NCBI GenBank assembly: GCA_026826555.1
Contig: JAKSZT010054399.1
Location: 2,600,781 to 2,664,780, forward strand
DNA length: 64,000 bases
Direction of reading: 5' to 3'
Source of the DNA: Tolypeutes matacus
Taxonomy: Eukaryota > Chordata > Mammalia > Cingulata > Chlamyphoridae
Shown piece after piece: positions 11,401 to 23,351 of the stretch; position 1 is the stretch's first letter, and every line of letters starts with the position of its first letter. The notes under the pieces are model-generated. The model did no database searches, had not been told where the DNA came from, and saw only the letters and a list, made by a program, of their open reading frames with translations. Made by a program: the position numbers and the translations under genes.

Positions 11401-12726
11401 GCGTGACTACAAAGGCTACGCAAATATTAGGGATGTTTAATCCTGCGTGGTACTTTTTGTTCACATTGTGGCTCAACCTCCCTTTTCCCCAAACCCAGAT
11501 TTTCCTTTCAAAATTTATCAAATTCCTCTCGCAAAAAATTGTGTTAGGCTGCAATGGAATGGAGGAGCATGTTTGGAATTTTCATAGCCTGTCTTATATT
11601 TCCTTTTTAATTTTTTGTGCCTAAGATATGTGATTCCCCCCCCTCTTAGAGTACAGAGCAGAGACGCAGTCATTGGTCAAGGAGAAGTGTCAATGAAACA
11701 CCAAGATCCCCAAAGGCTTGGTTTCTTCTTGCTAACATTTCTAAGAATTTCCCCACAGAGCTAAAGTAATGTAAATCGACAGCCAGGAGATACAAGGCCT
11801 TAGCAGTTTCTTTCACTGGATAGCCCCGGTGACCATTCTATTTCATTCTCAGGACACTTCACTTATTTACTAATCTCATTCCTGGTGATGTGGGTGCTTA
11901 AAAAAGCCGCCAAGTGGTAGGGCCAGTTGAGGTGATGGGCCAGCTCCCTGCCAGGAGTAGTATTTATTCACAGGAAAAGGCCCCACACTGAATTGACATG
12001 AACAAGACCCAACACAAGGTTCCCAGGAAGGGGCCAGTGGATAGGTGGCAACAACAGACTCGGGTCTCATTTTCTACAGGGTACTCCAAATAGCCAGGAG
12101 AGCTGTGCTCAGGCATTACACGCACACATACACGCATCACCTTGTATCATCTGCACCCTTGTCTACTCAGTGGTAATTCTTTTATTGTGATTTTTGTCCC
12201 CTTGTATTTGCAGGGAAGTGGTTGACTTTTGTGAAAACTAGGAAATGCAGCCCCACATTGGGCTTCGGTTAGTCTCTTGCTTTTTCTTGATTCTCTCTGT
12301 TCTTGCCCTGCAAGTCACATGTTTTGGGACTGAATTCAGGCTGGTGGATATATTTTGCCGAAGATATGCATGTATCTAGGGTATGGCCTCTTCTTTCATC
12401 ATTATTCAGTTTTTCTTTCATCACTGTGCACTTTTTCTTTCATCATCATGTACTTTTTCATTCATGGAAATATTTGGTTTGCTTTCATCTTCTTACAGGT
12501 ATCTCCGCTGACACAGTGGACTCCTCTAGTTGTAAAGTTGCATTTTCTGCCTTTTCCTTTCAGGCAAGTGGAGGTCTAGACTGATATAGCTGGTTAAACC
12601 ATTAGGAAGTGATGGGTGTAAGTCCCCAAATCTGTCTTCCTAATAGGTACCTTTAGATACATGTCTCTTCTGGAGACAGAGGAGGCAAATCTCTTGTATT
12701 TTAAAGGGTGATATTGAATACATGGG
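8473..12726. other. 4.2 kb single-copy-looking region, no gene seen
   Basis: I recognise no SINE, LTR or LINE here. Short open frames on both strands (for example 9331-9814, 10472-10732, 11127-11624) have no recognisable domains and no consistent splice context. Parts may be ancient repeats too decayed to name, or non-coding conserved sequence. Confidence 0.45.
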
Positions 12727-13172
12727 TGTTGGGGATTTAATCACATCCCCCACAAAAGGCATGTTCAGGTTCCAACCCCTGGTCTTGAATTTGTCAGTAG
12801 GACCTTTGAAGATGTTATTAGTTAAGATGTGCCCAAACCGAATGAGTGTGTGCCTTGATCCAATATGTCTGAGTCCTTATAAGTAAAGGAAAGTGGACAT
12901 ATAAGAAGAAGCCACGGAGAGAAGCTGGAAGCCAGAAGTCAACAGAACCCAGAAGAGAAAGGAGAGGACATCACCCATGTGATGGAAAAGCCAAGGACCT
13001 CCAAGGATTGCTGGCAGCCAGCCTGAGAATGCCAGTCTCCAGGGAGAAAGCATAGCCTTGCTGACCCCTTAATTTTGGACTTCTCCTAGCCTCAAAACTC
13101 ATGTGCCAATAAATTCCTGTTCAAGCCAACCCATTTTATAGTATTTGTTTTAGCAGCTGGGGAACTAAAACA
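12727..13172 (+). mobile_element. Solo LTR, MaLR/ERVL-like
   Basis: Starts TGTTGGGGATTTAATC and ends GGAACTAAAACA (TG...CA). Hallmarks: AACATGTTCAGGTTCCAACCCC-type 5' part, 'GTCCTTATAAGTAAAGGAAA' TATA-like region, 'GCCTCAAAACTCATG..CCAATAAATTCCTG' polyadenylation region and 'AGCCAACCCATTTTATAGTA'. Same family as 35942-36377. No internal viral genes are adjacent, so it is a solo LTR. Confidence 0.75.
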
Positions 13173-13429
13173 ATGTATAACAGAGAACATATTTTGCTGA
13201 TATTTTCATGATATGAACAGGTGATCTTGCTGTAGAGGCACTTGCTTGAATCTCTAATCCTTGATGACACATGAAAATGTCTGCATTCAAGACAAAGAGG
13301 CAATTCGTGTAAAGATGGGGCCTTATGAAAGAATTGAGATGTCAGGTTGGAAAAAGCAGTTGGTTGCCTGGAGCTTGGAGGAAAAGGGAAGAGAAGACTT
13401 GGATGAGGTTTTAAGCCAGTTGGGGAAGG

Positions 13430-14640
13430 GTTGAAAGCCATGCAAAGCAGTCTGGGCTTTATCTTGGAAGCTAAGGAGAATCCTTGAATTATTTTATGCA
13501 GAGATTGCCCAGATCTGATTCACATTTAAGAAAGATTGCTATGGCAGCATTGTCAAGAATTGCTGTAAGGGCACAGGTGGTGGGCAAGGAGACTAATTAG
13601 GAGGCTTTGAAGGGACCCACAGGAGAAAAGTGAGGGTCTGAATTAGGTCTATTTCAAGATGAATTTGGAAGGTATAAAGAAAGTAGGATGGGAGGTGCTG
13701 ATTTCAAGCTTGCCTTCTTAAAGTCCATTCTACCTTTTCCCTTTATGAATAGGCCTTCTATGTTATTGGAAAGAATAATGGGACCAGTTAAAACCCTAGT
13801 TTTCTCAGACTCCCCTGCAGGGATGGCTAATAAGATACATGCTAAATAGTGGACTGGGCTTCTGTAAAACTTTCAAAGGGGGCTTACTCAGCTGGAGGTG
13901 ACTTAATGGTCTCTTCCCTCTTTATCTCTCTCTCTTCCTGGAACATGGAAGCAGCCATCTTATAACCATGATGTGATCTTAAGAACAGAAGCCATGTGAA
14001 AAGCATGGCAAGAAGAAAGACAGAAGGAGTTCAGAGCCTGATGACATGATGGAACCAACATACTAACCTCAGACAGTCTACCTCTGAATGTCATGCTACG
14101 GGAGAGAAAAAAATAAGCCCTTTTTTCATGTAAGCCATTTCCATCCAGCAGCCAAATGCAATTCTTAACAGAGACAAATGCTGACAAATTTGATGTAGAA
14201 GAGGAGAAGCAGGAGTTGAGGAAGGACTCTAATTTATTGCTTGATTGATGGAGTAGGTGATGGTACTAGTCACAAAGACAAGGAGTGGAAGGGGGGGATT
14301 TAGGAGCCAAGATGATGTCTTTAGTTTTGCACATGTTGAGTTTGAGGAAACCTTGTGATGGCCAAGATTGAATCCAGGAAACAATGGGATGGGGACCGGG
14401 GCTTGAGATATACATCTGGTAATCATCACCTTATAGGTAACAGTTCAAGTCATGGTAGCGTATGAGGTCCCCCAGGGAGAGTATGAGAAGAGAAAAGGGG
14501 CAAGAACAGAGTCCAGTGTAGCCCAGCATTTAAGAAGGACAGGGAAGAAGCTACCAGAGAGTTGGGGAGAAGACCTGGAGAGAACATTGTCATGGATGTC
14601 AAGGACATTTCAGAGGACAGAGAGTCCCTTACACCGCAGT
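13430..14640 (+). repeat. Ancient interspersed repeat, split
   Basis: 13437-13715 ('CAGATCTGATTCACATTTAA', 'AAAGATTGCTATGGCAGC', 'GACTAATTAGGAGGCT') and 14190-14640 ('AGTTTTGCACATGTTGAGTT', 'GGGGCTTGAGATATACATCT') read as successive parts of one widespread ancient mammalian repeat. 13735-14185 between them looks like a second old repeat (AGCAGCCATCTTATAACCAT; AATAAGCCC near its end). Family names are not assigned. Confidence 0.45.
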
Positions 14641-14784
14641 TAGGAAGTACTTAGAAACTGGAGAAGAGGATTCAGGAAGAAAAATGGTCAGAGGATTCCT
14701 TCTACAAAATGTCTGCTCAGAACCATTTGCCCACAGAAGGTGGTCAGAGGTCCAATCTGTGTCAAAATGCAACCACACTTCTAA

Positions 14785-15258
14785 TTCTTGTAATTTCCAA
14801 GTTTTCCAAGGCAGCTATGACAAATACCGCACAATGGAATCTATTGTGTCACAGGTTTGGAGGCTAGAGGTCCAACATCAAGGCAATGGCAGAACTTGCT
14901 TTCTCCCTGAGTCTGTAACATTCTGGCATTCCTCCATCATGTGGCAGTCTCTCTCCTTGTGTCTGCTCCTCTGATTTCTGCTGGCTTCTGTCTCTCACTC
15001 ACTTCTAGCTTCTACTGACTGACTGTGTCTGAATTTCCTCTGCCTTAGAAGGGCTCCATTCAAGCGGATTAAGGCTGCCCTGATTCAAATTGGCCCCATC
15101 TAAATGGGATCTTCGAAAAGCCCATTAACAAACGAGTCCACACCTTAACTAAAACATCTTCCAAGGTCCTGTTTACAAAGGAGTTCACCTCCACAAGTCT
15201 GGGGGTTGTGAACTGAATGCATCTTTATAGGCACATGATTCAACCCCCGACAACCCTG
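14785..15258 (-). mobile_element. MaLR-type LTR, antisense
   Basis: Left part 'CAAGGCAGCTATGACAAATACC' and 'GGTTTGGAGGCTAGAGGTCC' are complements of the MaLR 3' end. Right part ends 'ATGATTCAACCCCCGACAAC'. A CT-rich middle and 'CACACCTTAACTAAAACATC' fit the rest. Diverged; no TSD found. Confidence 0.65.
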
Positions 15259-16690
15259 TTATTCATATCCTTTTTAAATCATTGCCTTCCCCATCAACTG
15301 ATCTATCTTCCCAATGTTTTGTAAGATATATTTTCTTTAAGATGAAAGCGAATCAAAATGAGTGAGATATGCATTTGAAATTATTTACTTAAAAAGGGTT
15401 TTGGGTGCTCCACTGTAGCATCCCAACTGGGACTGGGATTCTGTGCTCTGTTAGTTAAATACATCATTAGAGAGTCTCTGTGAAGGACTTGGATATAAGA
15501 GAATGGAAAGGTTTTTAAAGAGAGTTTAAAAAAAGACAAGGATGAGGGCAAGAGTGTATTGACTTTGCCTTATGTGCTGTGGGAGTGGGACCAGCAGAAT
15601 AATTTATCCTTCAGTGGTGGGGTCATGTTTTCATGGACTCCTTGACCTTGCTTGGATGCTGAACTGAGTGATCATGGGATAGATGTGTCATTTGTCTCTG
15701 AAGTCTAAGGAGTGTGACAGTTAGGGTTGTTTCCCTAAACTTTTAATTTATTTTCACAAACTAAGAAGTGAGGAATATGTCTTCTGGGGAATGTCCTCAG
15801 ATTGCATCATCCAGGAGCTCTGACAACCAGTTCTCTCCTTGGTCTTGGTCTCCCAAGGATGCTCTGAGAATCTTTTCTAGCATTGGGCAGCTTCCTGCTC
15901 GGAATGATTAAAATAATTGTTTTCACATTTAAAAGGCAGTTGAGTGGGAAGCTGTGAGGTGAACTCATTGCTTTTAGCTCTCTAATAGGCAGTGTCCTCC
16001 CTGGGGGACAAGTAATGGTCCTCATCTGGAATATTTTAATTGGGAAGAGATCTTATTTGGTGTCCTCAGGAAGGACCCCAGGCGCTGCTTGAGTAAGGAG
16101 TGCCTGGCCACTTAAGAGCCGTGGCTGCTGCTTGGCCCATTAGCCAGCTCCGGGTGAATTGGCAGCAACGAGAATGTTAAACAACAGCCTCAACATTTAC
16201 TGGGAACCTCCTGGGTGTAAAGTTTCTCTTCACAATGCCACGCAATGACACATGAAAGATATGATACTTGCTCTGGAGTTGCTTCAACTCTAAATTTGGA
16301 TGAAGGTCAGAGAGGAAGAGGAAAAGACATTTTACTCATAACCCATCACTTTAAGGCTAAATATCTCTAAGCATATGCATATATAGACACATAATCCATC
16401 ATCCATAAGGGGATGCACAAAATGTCACTCTCCTGTGGTCACATCTTAGTCAAGCTCAGCTATCCAGAAAAAAGCTGAGGTCTCTGAGCAGGTACATTGG
16501 ATTTTTTTTAAAGGTATGCTATTTTCACTTTGCTTACCTTATTTCAAATTCATTTCCCCTTATTTTGGATATATTTTAGACAGTTTGTTGCAGAACATAC
16601 CAGGTTCGAGTTGAGCAGATGAGTTGTCTCAGGCAACTGCTATAGACCACTTACAAGGAGAAGTGATTTCTGAGAACTTGACACTAAAGC
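15259..16690. other. Unassigned sequence
   Basis: No gene or clear repeat recognised in this 1.4 kb. Confidence 0.4.
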
Positions 16691-16880
16691 AATGGCTCCC
16701 AAACTTGCCTGACACAATTATCATCACCTGGATATTTTCTAGTCATTCCAAGGCCACACCCAAGACCAGTGAAATCATAATTTCTCGGGGTAGAACACAC
16801 AGACACTGTTATTTTTGGAAGCTTCTTAGGTGATTCCAAAGTGCAGACAACTTTAGGGAATCATTGTGCTATAGGTTAGG
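16691..16880. mobile_element. MER5-like hAT MITE, diverged
   Basis: Starts 'CAATGGCTCCCAAACTTGCC' and continues 'ATTATCATCACCTGGATATT', 'AAGGCCACACCCAAGACCAG', 'TTAGGTGATTCCAAAGTGCA'. This follows the order of MER5-type non-autonomous hAT elements. Confidence 0.6.
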
Positions 16881-17035
16881 GCAGAAAATGGAATGTTTAA
16901 TTGGGTAGTTTTCTGTGGCCATTTTGTGTAGGGGCAATTATCCTTCACATTTCTAAGAAAACAATCTCTATTTTCCTTGGGGTAACACAGGTGAGATAAT
17001 GTCGTAGAACAGGTATCAGGGATACATTCCCTGCC

Positions 17036-17458
17036 TGTATTAGTCAGGGTTTTCTAGGGAAACAGAACTGTAAATATTATGAGATTTTATAAAATTGTCT
17101 CATGTGACCGTGGTTCAAATTCCATAGTGCAGGCCACAAGTTGGGAACTCCTGTGAAGGTCCTCAATGAATTCCCCAGGAGAAGCTGACTGGCTGAAGTA
17201 AAGATGGAAATTCTCTCTTCTGACTGCTGAAATCATCACTTCTCCTTTTAAGGCCTTCAACTGATTGGACACAACATCTCTTATTGTTGAAGGCAATCGC
17301 CTCTTGATTGCACATGTAATTAGCCATAGAGGCAATCAACTTACTGATGGTTTAAGTCCATGAAATGTCCTCACAGTATCAATTAGGCCACTGCTTGCTT
17401 GATCAAACAATTGGGCACCGACATGTGGCCAAGTTGACCAGTGAACCTAACCATCACA
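17036..17458 (-). mobile_element. Solo LTR-like repeat, antisense
   Basis: Left edge TGTATTAGTCAGGGTTTTCT and right edge 'AACCTAACCATCACA' give TG...CA ends. On the minus strand it starts TGTGATGGTTAGG, a familiar mammalian LTR class. Internal 'CCTTCAACTGATTGGACAC' and 'ATGTGGCCAAGTTGACCAG' support it. No exact TSD. Confidence 0.65.
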
Positions 17459-18239
17459 CCACCCTGGGCATTTATAGTCCTGGGCAGCCTCACTGTATTA
17501 CACATATGACCTACATGAAAAGGCCTCTCTCTTTTCTCACAGGATCTGTCTGTAAGGACCATCTGGAAAGGGAAACGATGGAAACTTGGGACCTTTGAGA
17601 TGGGGCATATTATAGTTTCCTCCACTTGGCTTGAGTCTTCAGAGAGGTGTTCTTGTCACCTAGTAAGTAAGTGCAGTGTAGCGCACAAGAGGCTATCGCC
17701 AATGACCAGGGAGGAGAAATGAAACCCCCACTAGCCAGAGGCTGTCCTTCATGGAACCCCCATTCTGTTGGACATCTCTTCACTTTCCACAATCCTTTCT
17801 TTCATTTCTTCCTGCCCAGGTTCTAAAACCTTCTGCTGCTCTACCCTGTTCCCTTGGACTAGACATAAGCCTATCCCTGTCTTTTAGTCCATCCTTGAGT
17901 CTTACAAATCTCACAGCCCCAGATATGTGTTAAGTGTCTACCCCTTTTATGCTCTTTGAAGTCTCAGCAGAGGATGAGTTGAGATCTGTTCCCCTGTGGG
18001 GGGATGGGAAGGAGGCTGGAGGAAACAGGATTTCTCCCCTAGTTATAGGGATGTGTGTGTAGACCAGGGGGTGGGCAATTGGGAGGGGAGAAGTCTCGGT
18101 TCACCCTGTCATGGAGATATTGTTCAGCAATGGATGCTAATTAGAAATGTAGTTATACCACAATGTTAACTTGTAAGAAGGCCAATTATGAACTTTCATG
18201 TTCAATATCTTACATTTTACCAGGGCAAAGAATCCCAAG
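17459..18239. other. Unassigned sequence
   Basis: No gene recognised. Open frames at 17365-17625 and 17610-17933 overlap the preceding LTR or look random. Confidence 0.4.
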
Positions 18240-18385
18240 AATGGATTGGAAAAAAGCTTGGAAAGAGACACACGAGAATGTTAGTAGTGGTTGCTGTTTG
18301 GTTGGTATGATCATGGGCAATTAGATTTCTCCCCCAATTTTTTTTCACAGGGAACATATTTTTCTAATTAAAAAAAAGAAAAGCT
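18240..18385 (+). mobile_element. Possible old L1 3' end fragment
   Basis: 'GGAAAGAGACACACGAGAAT', 'AGTAGTGGTTGCTG' and a closing 'TTTTCTAATTAAAAAAAAGA' recall the 3' end of old L1 elements like the one at 24085-24775. Low divergence support. Confidence 0.35.
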
Positions 18386-18599
18386 ATTCTTTCAAAACAG
18401 GACATCCAGACTGATGCCCCCAAGTCAGCAAAAATATTTCAGATTTTGTTCATTTCTCTTCGTTTAATAAGGCAGGGAAAAAAGTAATTTGCAAAGATCT
18501 ATCAGACAAGGTATTGGGAATAGATCAGATGTAAATTCTTATGACCTCCCAAGGAAGCCCAGTCTTACTTCTTGACCTATGTGAGAAATATTTTCTTTT

Positions 18600-18652
18600 T
18601 ATATACTTTAATTTATTTTAAACTTCTATCCTGTAACACAGTGCTTGGCATA
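18600..18652 (+). mobile_element. L2 3' end, left part (interrupted)
   Basis: 'CACAGTGCTTGGCATA' is the L2/MIR-type 3' end. It continues at 19271 ('AAGTGCTCAACAAATACTGA..GTAAATGAATTAAG') on the far side of the LTR at 18653-19270. Confidence 0.6.
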
Positions 18653-19270
18653 TGTAGCTGTTTGGCAGTTTGATGTAATTATGAATTCCAAAAATATATA
18701 TTGGTTTATGCTTGTAAACTGGCCTGTTAATCTGGGCATGATTAAGTTATGATTACGGTGTTGACTGGGCAAGGTCAATAGGGCGTTGAGCTCCACCCCT
18801 TGGTGGGTGGGGTCTCCAAGATAAAAGACACAGCAAAGGACTGTGTTGGAGAAGTTTTGATGTTGGAGTCTTGAGTTGGAGTCCCGGGAAGTAAGAGAGC
18901 TTGGTCGTGAGGAAGGAGAGAAGGTCCCAGGATAGAGATGAGCCATTTGCCTGAGAGTTCACAGCTAGCCTTGTGGAGAAAAACAAAGCCTAGACAGCCT
19001 CATAGTCTACAGCTGACCTTGTGGAGGAACCAGAGGCGCCAAGCCAGGAGAGAAACACAGCTCAGGGAAAAGAGGAACCCAAGAAGTCTGAACCCTGGCA
19101 AACGTTGGCAGCTGTCTTGCTCCAACATGTGGCAATGGACTTTGGTGAGGGAAGAAACTTAGGCTTTATGGCCTGGTAACTGTGGACTTCTACCCCAAAT
19201 AAATACCCTTTATAAAAACTAACTGATTTTCTGGTATTTTGCATCAGCACCCATTTGGCTGACTAATATA
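18653..19270 (+). mobile_element. Solo LTR with 5-bp TSD (xenarthran type)
   Basis: Starts TGTAGCTGTTTGGC and ends 'GGCTGACTAATATA'. An exact 5-bp direct repeat GCATA lies at 18648-18652 and 19271-19275. Internal marks are 'CACCCCTTGGTGGGTGGGGT', 'AAGATAAAAGACACAGCAAA' (promoter-like) and 'TACCCCAAATAAATACCCTT' (polyadenylation signal), followed by 'TTTTGCATCAGCACCC'. I recall this 3' end from xenarthran ERV LTRs. It is 618 bp with no internal viral genes, and it interrupts an L2 3' end, so it is younger than the L2. Confidence 0.8.
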
Positions 19271-19330
19271 GCATATAACAATTAAGTGCTCAACAAATAC
19301 TGATCAAGTAAATGAATTAAGTAAATATTG
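19271..19330 (+). mobile_element. L2 3' end, right part
   Basis: Continuation of the L2-type tail at 18600-18652 after the LTR insertion. Confidence 0.55.
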
Positions 19331-20200
19331 GTACTTAGAGGCAGAGCTTTGGTTATCTAGAAAAGTCTGCTTATCCCCCCCATATAATTATGGCAAATAA
19401 CATGATTTCTGTATAATAAATCCACAAAGATCAAGTCTATACTCAGTGGACAGTAGATGTGGGTGGTATGTTGGGTTTATGCCCAGAAAAGGAAGGAAGA
19501 CTTCATGGACCAGGTACAACTTGACCATCATCTGAAGAAATAAACAAATTTTCTAGAAAGGAAAGGAATGTCCCAGGCCCTTCAACAAGCCTGTGCCAAA
19601 ATCTGATGGCTAAAAGAAGGTGAGCATAGAGAGTGGGCGGAGGTTGATTAGAGCAGACCATATTGGGCAAGGAACATGCTGGCAAGGATGGCTGTCAGCT
19701 ACAGCGGGCATCACCGATGAGTAACCCATAAGCAAAGAGACTGGATTTCCTTCTCATGTTTGCAAATGAGGAGCTTTCACAAGGTTTTGTGATAAAGTGT
19801 TCCTAAAGACCCATCCTGTCCCTTGTCCTTCATTCTATGGCAAAAGAGAAGCAGCTTCTTCCACAGAGATAGGCAGGAGGAGGCTGGCTTTCTCTGCCTA
19901 GTGATCATCTGCATCCTTGTCCCTTTCCCCCAGTTTCCAGGTAGTCTTGGAGGAGGTGAATGCTATAGGACAAGCACGGATGAGAACACAGCCCCCTGAA
20001 GAGGTGCAGTGTGGTCTGGCCTCTCCTCCAGGAGAGGGGGAGAATTTCATACCCTCCATAGCTAGTTGAAGGGACCTCCCTCCTCCTTATATCCCCTTTG
20101 GGATTTCCTCTGCTGACCTCATTTTTGTTCTGGACCCCCGTGCCTGTTTGGCTTTCCTGCTCGACCCCTTTCTGCTCAGTTGCTTTATTGCTTTCTCAGC
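19331..20200. other. Unassigned sequence
   Basis: 19480-19690 ('GAAGGAAGACTTCATGGACC', 'AGGAATGTCCCAGGCCCTTC') resembles ancient repeat sequence. No gene seen. Confidence 0.35.
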
Positions 20201-20606
20201 AGCCTGCTCTTACAGTCTTCTTGCAGCTTCCCCTTTAGTCAATGTACCAATAACAGCCAAGTCTAGCGACAACCCTGAATTCTCTCCTGAGCTCTAGTCT
20301 TGTTTCCAGGTACCAGCTAGATACGTTCTATTAGATTGCTTTCAGGAAACTCCAACTCAACACATTCAAACTTACACTCACTTTTTTCCCCCCCAAGCTT
20401 AATAATTTGTTCCCTGTCTCCCTTATGATCCCACCAATCCACAGATTACCCATTTGCCCTTGACTCCTTCTCACTCACCTCTCATGTCTAGTGAATCACC
20501 ACCATTGACCTGGGAAATGTCTGCTGAATCCGTTTACTTTTCTTTATTATCCTGCTGCTAATTTTGTCCCTTAAACTATTTGCCCTGAATCAGTTCATTC
20601 ATTTTT

Positions 20607-20794
20607 TTTTCTTTTTTTTTTTAAAGATTTTTTATTTATTTGTTCATTTATCCCCCCCTTGCTGCTTGTGCTCACTGGGTCAGCTAACCACGCCATGGGG
20701 GCGGGCTTGCCTTCACCAGGAGGCCCTGGGAACTGAACCTGGGGCCTCCCATATGGTAAACGGGAGCCCTACTGATTGAGCCACAGCCGCTTCC
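20607..20794 (-). mobile_element. tRNA-Ala-derived SINE (~185 bp class)
   Basis: Same layout as the copies at 765 and 2442. The head complement is CCTGGGAACTGAACCTGGGG to CCACAGCCGCTTCC. TSD CAGTTCATTCATTTTT at 20591-20606 and 20795-20810. Inserted in an L2-like LINE. Confidence 0.92.
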
Positions 20795-21274
20795 CAGTTC
20801 ATTCATTTTTAACTAGACCCTGTGCCTTGGCTCTTTTTCTCTCCCTCCTCGTTGGCTATCAGAGTGATCCTTTTGAAACAAACATAATTGTGTCAATTTT
20901 GCTTAAAAAGCATCAAAGTCATCCTCTTGCCTAAGGATCAAGCAACAGCTCCTCAGTGTGGTTTACAGAAGCTTCTCAATCTGGCTCCAATCCCCAGCCT
21001 CACCTTTTATCATCTCTGTCACTTCCTTCCCATTTCTCCTGGCCCCTGTCCACTCTGCTCCAGCCACACAGAAATATTCCCTATGCCCCAAGCATAGGCT
21101 GGCTCCACTCTCTATTCTGCAACTGCAGTTTTCCCTGATATGGTCTGCTCCTCATACCTTGTCCCCCAAACTCTTACTCATCCTTCACCATGCAACTCAA
21201 GGCACCTTCTCTGTGAAGCCTTCTCTTTTCCTTTTAACCTGCTTCAAGTAGGGTTTGTATAGGGAGGATTTTTA

Positions 21275-21355
21275 AAAAAAGCAATTTTATTGAGATATAT
21301 TCACATACCATACACTCCATCTAAGGTGTACTGATGATTTAATTATGTGGTCACC
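21275..21355 (-). mobile_element. Antisense L1 3'UTR fragment
   Basis: 'TTTTATTGAGATATATTCAC' and 'ATACCATACACTCCATCTAA' are complement of an L1 3'UTR seen in many xenarthran L1 copies. It interrupts the L2-like element. Confidence 0.6.
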
Positions 21356-21490
21356 TTTCTTCTAGAATATGAACTCTGTACAATATAAGATCTGAGTTTT
21401 TTTCATCTTCATAAGTCCCAATTCCGAGCATAGGGTCTAGCATAGAGTTAATTTTCCATCAATATTTTTTGAATGACTGGATGAATACCT

Positions 21491-21909
21491 TCTTCATTCT
21501 TCTTATATTAACTTTTTTTTCTCAGAAAGATCCCATTTGTCTTTATATCATGATCCCTCAATGTTATACAATTAGTTGAGTATTCCTATTCCTCTCCCCT
21601 CACATTCCTGTTGAGGGTTAAGAACGTCCTTGCCCCCAAGACAGGGAAGGTACCATCTTGACCCTTTGGCCCTGCCCTTCCTGCAGCCCTCCCTGCTGCC
21701 TGACCTGATTGGGCAAGGCCAGGCTCAGCCCATCTGCAGGCTGCCTCTGGGCTCTCCTAGGGCTGCACTTGTTTTTTTTTTTTTTTGGTGGGGGATGGTA
21801 TTGGGAAACCCATCTGTTTCCAGGTCTAAGCCTTGGATTCCAATCAGCTTTCTTAGAAATAAAGCAGGGTATTTTGACCTCCATCTGTCTCACTCCTAGG
21901 ATTATCTCT
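21491..21909. other. Unassigned sequence with T16 run
   Basis: Contains a T16 run at about 21772-21787 followed by GGTGGGGG. No SINE head is recognisable next to it. The open frames across this run are a by-product of it. Confidence 0.4.
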
Positions 21910-22330
21910 TTTATTTTTTTGAAATTTTAATTTTGAAATAATTTTAAACAACAAGACAGCTGTGGAAGTAATGCAGAAACCAGTACAGAGCATTCCAATA
22001 TATGCAGATTGACCAACTTTTTTTTTTTTTTAAGATTTATTTTTATTTATTTGTCCCTCCCTTGCTGCTTGTATTCGCTGTGTCCATTCGCTCTATGTTT
22101 TTCTGTGTCTGCTTTTCTCTCTTTTGTTTTGTCATCTTGCTGCACCAGCTCACCGCACTGCGTGGGCCATCAGCACACCATACCGCGTGGGCCTGCTCGC
22201 CTTCACCAGGAGGCCCTGGGAATCGAACCCAGGGCCTCCCATATGGTAAACGGGAGCCCAACCAATTGAGCCTCAGCCGTTTCCCAGATTGACCAACTTT
22301 TAACATTTTGTGACTATCTCTTAATTGCTC
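21910..22330 (-). mobile_element. Antisense old L1 3'UTR fragment with nested SINE
   Basis: 'TTTTAATTTTGAAATAATTT' and 'GTACAGAGCATTCCAATATA' followed, beyond the SINE, by 'ACCAACTTTTAACATTTTGTG'. This is the usual complement of an old L1 3'UTR, split by the SINE at 22022-22285. Confidence 0.6.
22022..22285 (-). mobile_element. tRNA-derived SINE, long (~265 bp) form
   Basis: Poly(T) at left, 'AAGATTTATTTTTATTTATT', 'CTTGCTGCTTGTATTCGCTG', 'GTGTCCATTCGCTC', 'TCTGTGTCTGC', a 'CATCTTGCTGCACCAGCTCA' body and the tRNA-like head complement (GGGAATCGAACCCAGGGCC) ending CTCAGCCGTTTCCC. TSD AGATTGACCAACTTTT at 22006-22021 and 22286-22301. It has ACACAGA/GGACACAG body motifs that the ~185 bp class lacks. 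Confidence 0.92.
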
Positions 22331-22562
22331 CCAAGTTGAAGGTGGGTGGGGCTTGAGGGGAGAGTTGGGAGAGGAATATTATTTATTTGTTTTATCTAAA
22401 ATCCCAATATTATTCTACAATTAAGATATCAGGAGTTATTCAAATCCCAGCCATCTGGAGTAATCTTAAACCACATATGATTTTGGGAAAGGCTTTTTTT
22501 TTTTTTTTTTCACTTATTATTACAATTTTCTTAGATTCTAACAAACTTAAGAAAAACATTCT
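22331..22562. other. Unassigned AT-rich sequence
   Basis: Includes a T18 run near 22494-22511 before the L1 start. No gene. Confidence 0.4.
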
Positions 22563-22745
22563 TTTAAAATATTTTTTATTAAAGAAGTAGGTTTACTGAA
22601 AACTCATGCAGAAAATACAGAGTTCCCATATACCTGCTTCACACATGCAGTTTTCCCTATTAACACTTGACATTAGTGTGTGTGGTAGCTTTGTTACAAT
22701 TGATGAAACTGTTATTATAATTACTCTATTAATTATAGTCCATAG

Positions 22746-22931
22746 GGAGGCGGCTGTGGCTCAATCAGTGGGGCTCCCGTTTGCCGTGTGGGAGGCCCTG
22801 GGTTCGGTTCCCGGGGCCTCCTGGTGGGGGCGGGCCTGCCCGCATGGCGTGGTTGGCTGACCCAGCGAGCACAAGCAGCAAGGGGGGGGGATGAATGAAT
22901 AAATAAATAAAATCTTAAAAAAAAAAAAAAA
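22746..22931 (+). mobile_element. tRNA-Ala-derived SINE (~185 bp class), nested in L1
   Basis: Full-length plus-strand copy: head GGCTGTGGCTCAATCAGTGG, B box GGTTCGGTTCCC, body with GGCTGACCCAGCGAGCACAA, a G run, tail ATGAATGAATAAATAAATAA and A16. TSD AATTATAGTCCATAG exact at 22731-22745 and 22932-22946. It splits the L1 3'UTR. Confidence 0.95.
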
Positions 22932-23351
22932 AATTATAGTCCATAGTTTACATTAGGTTCACTGTTGTACAGTACTATAGTTTTCTCTGTAAAAAAATTT
23001 TATACTAGTAACATCTATACAACCTAAAATTTCCCCTTTTAACCACATTCAAATATATAATTTCATGGTGTTGATTGCATTCACAGTGCCGTGCTACCAT
23101 CCCCTCAAATAGAAACTCTCTACAATTTAAGCATTAACACCCCAGCTCTGACCCCTGGTAACCTGTTTTTCACTCTATGACTTTGCTTATTCTAATTATT
23201 TCATATCAGTGAGATCATAGGGTATTTGTCCTTTTGTGTCTGACTAATTTCACAAAATGTCTTCAAGGCTTATCCATGTTGTCTCATGTATCAGAACTTC
23301 GTTCCTTTTTATGGCTAAATACTATTCCATTGTATACATATGCCATTTTGT

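Larger units (their letters stand above)
20201..21490 (+). mobile_element. L2-like ancient LINE with two nested inserts
   Basis: Order of hallmarks: 'CTTGCAGCTTCCCC', 'AGAGTGATCCTTTTGAAA', 'AGCATCAAAGTCATCCTC', 'CTGGCCCCTGTCCACTCTG', 'CTTCTCTGTGAAGCCTTC', then the 3' end 'CCCAATTCCGAGCATAGGGT' to 'TTTTTTGAATGACTGGATGA'. A SINE (20607-20794) and an antisense L1 piece (21275-21355) interrupt it. Confidence 0.6.
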
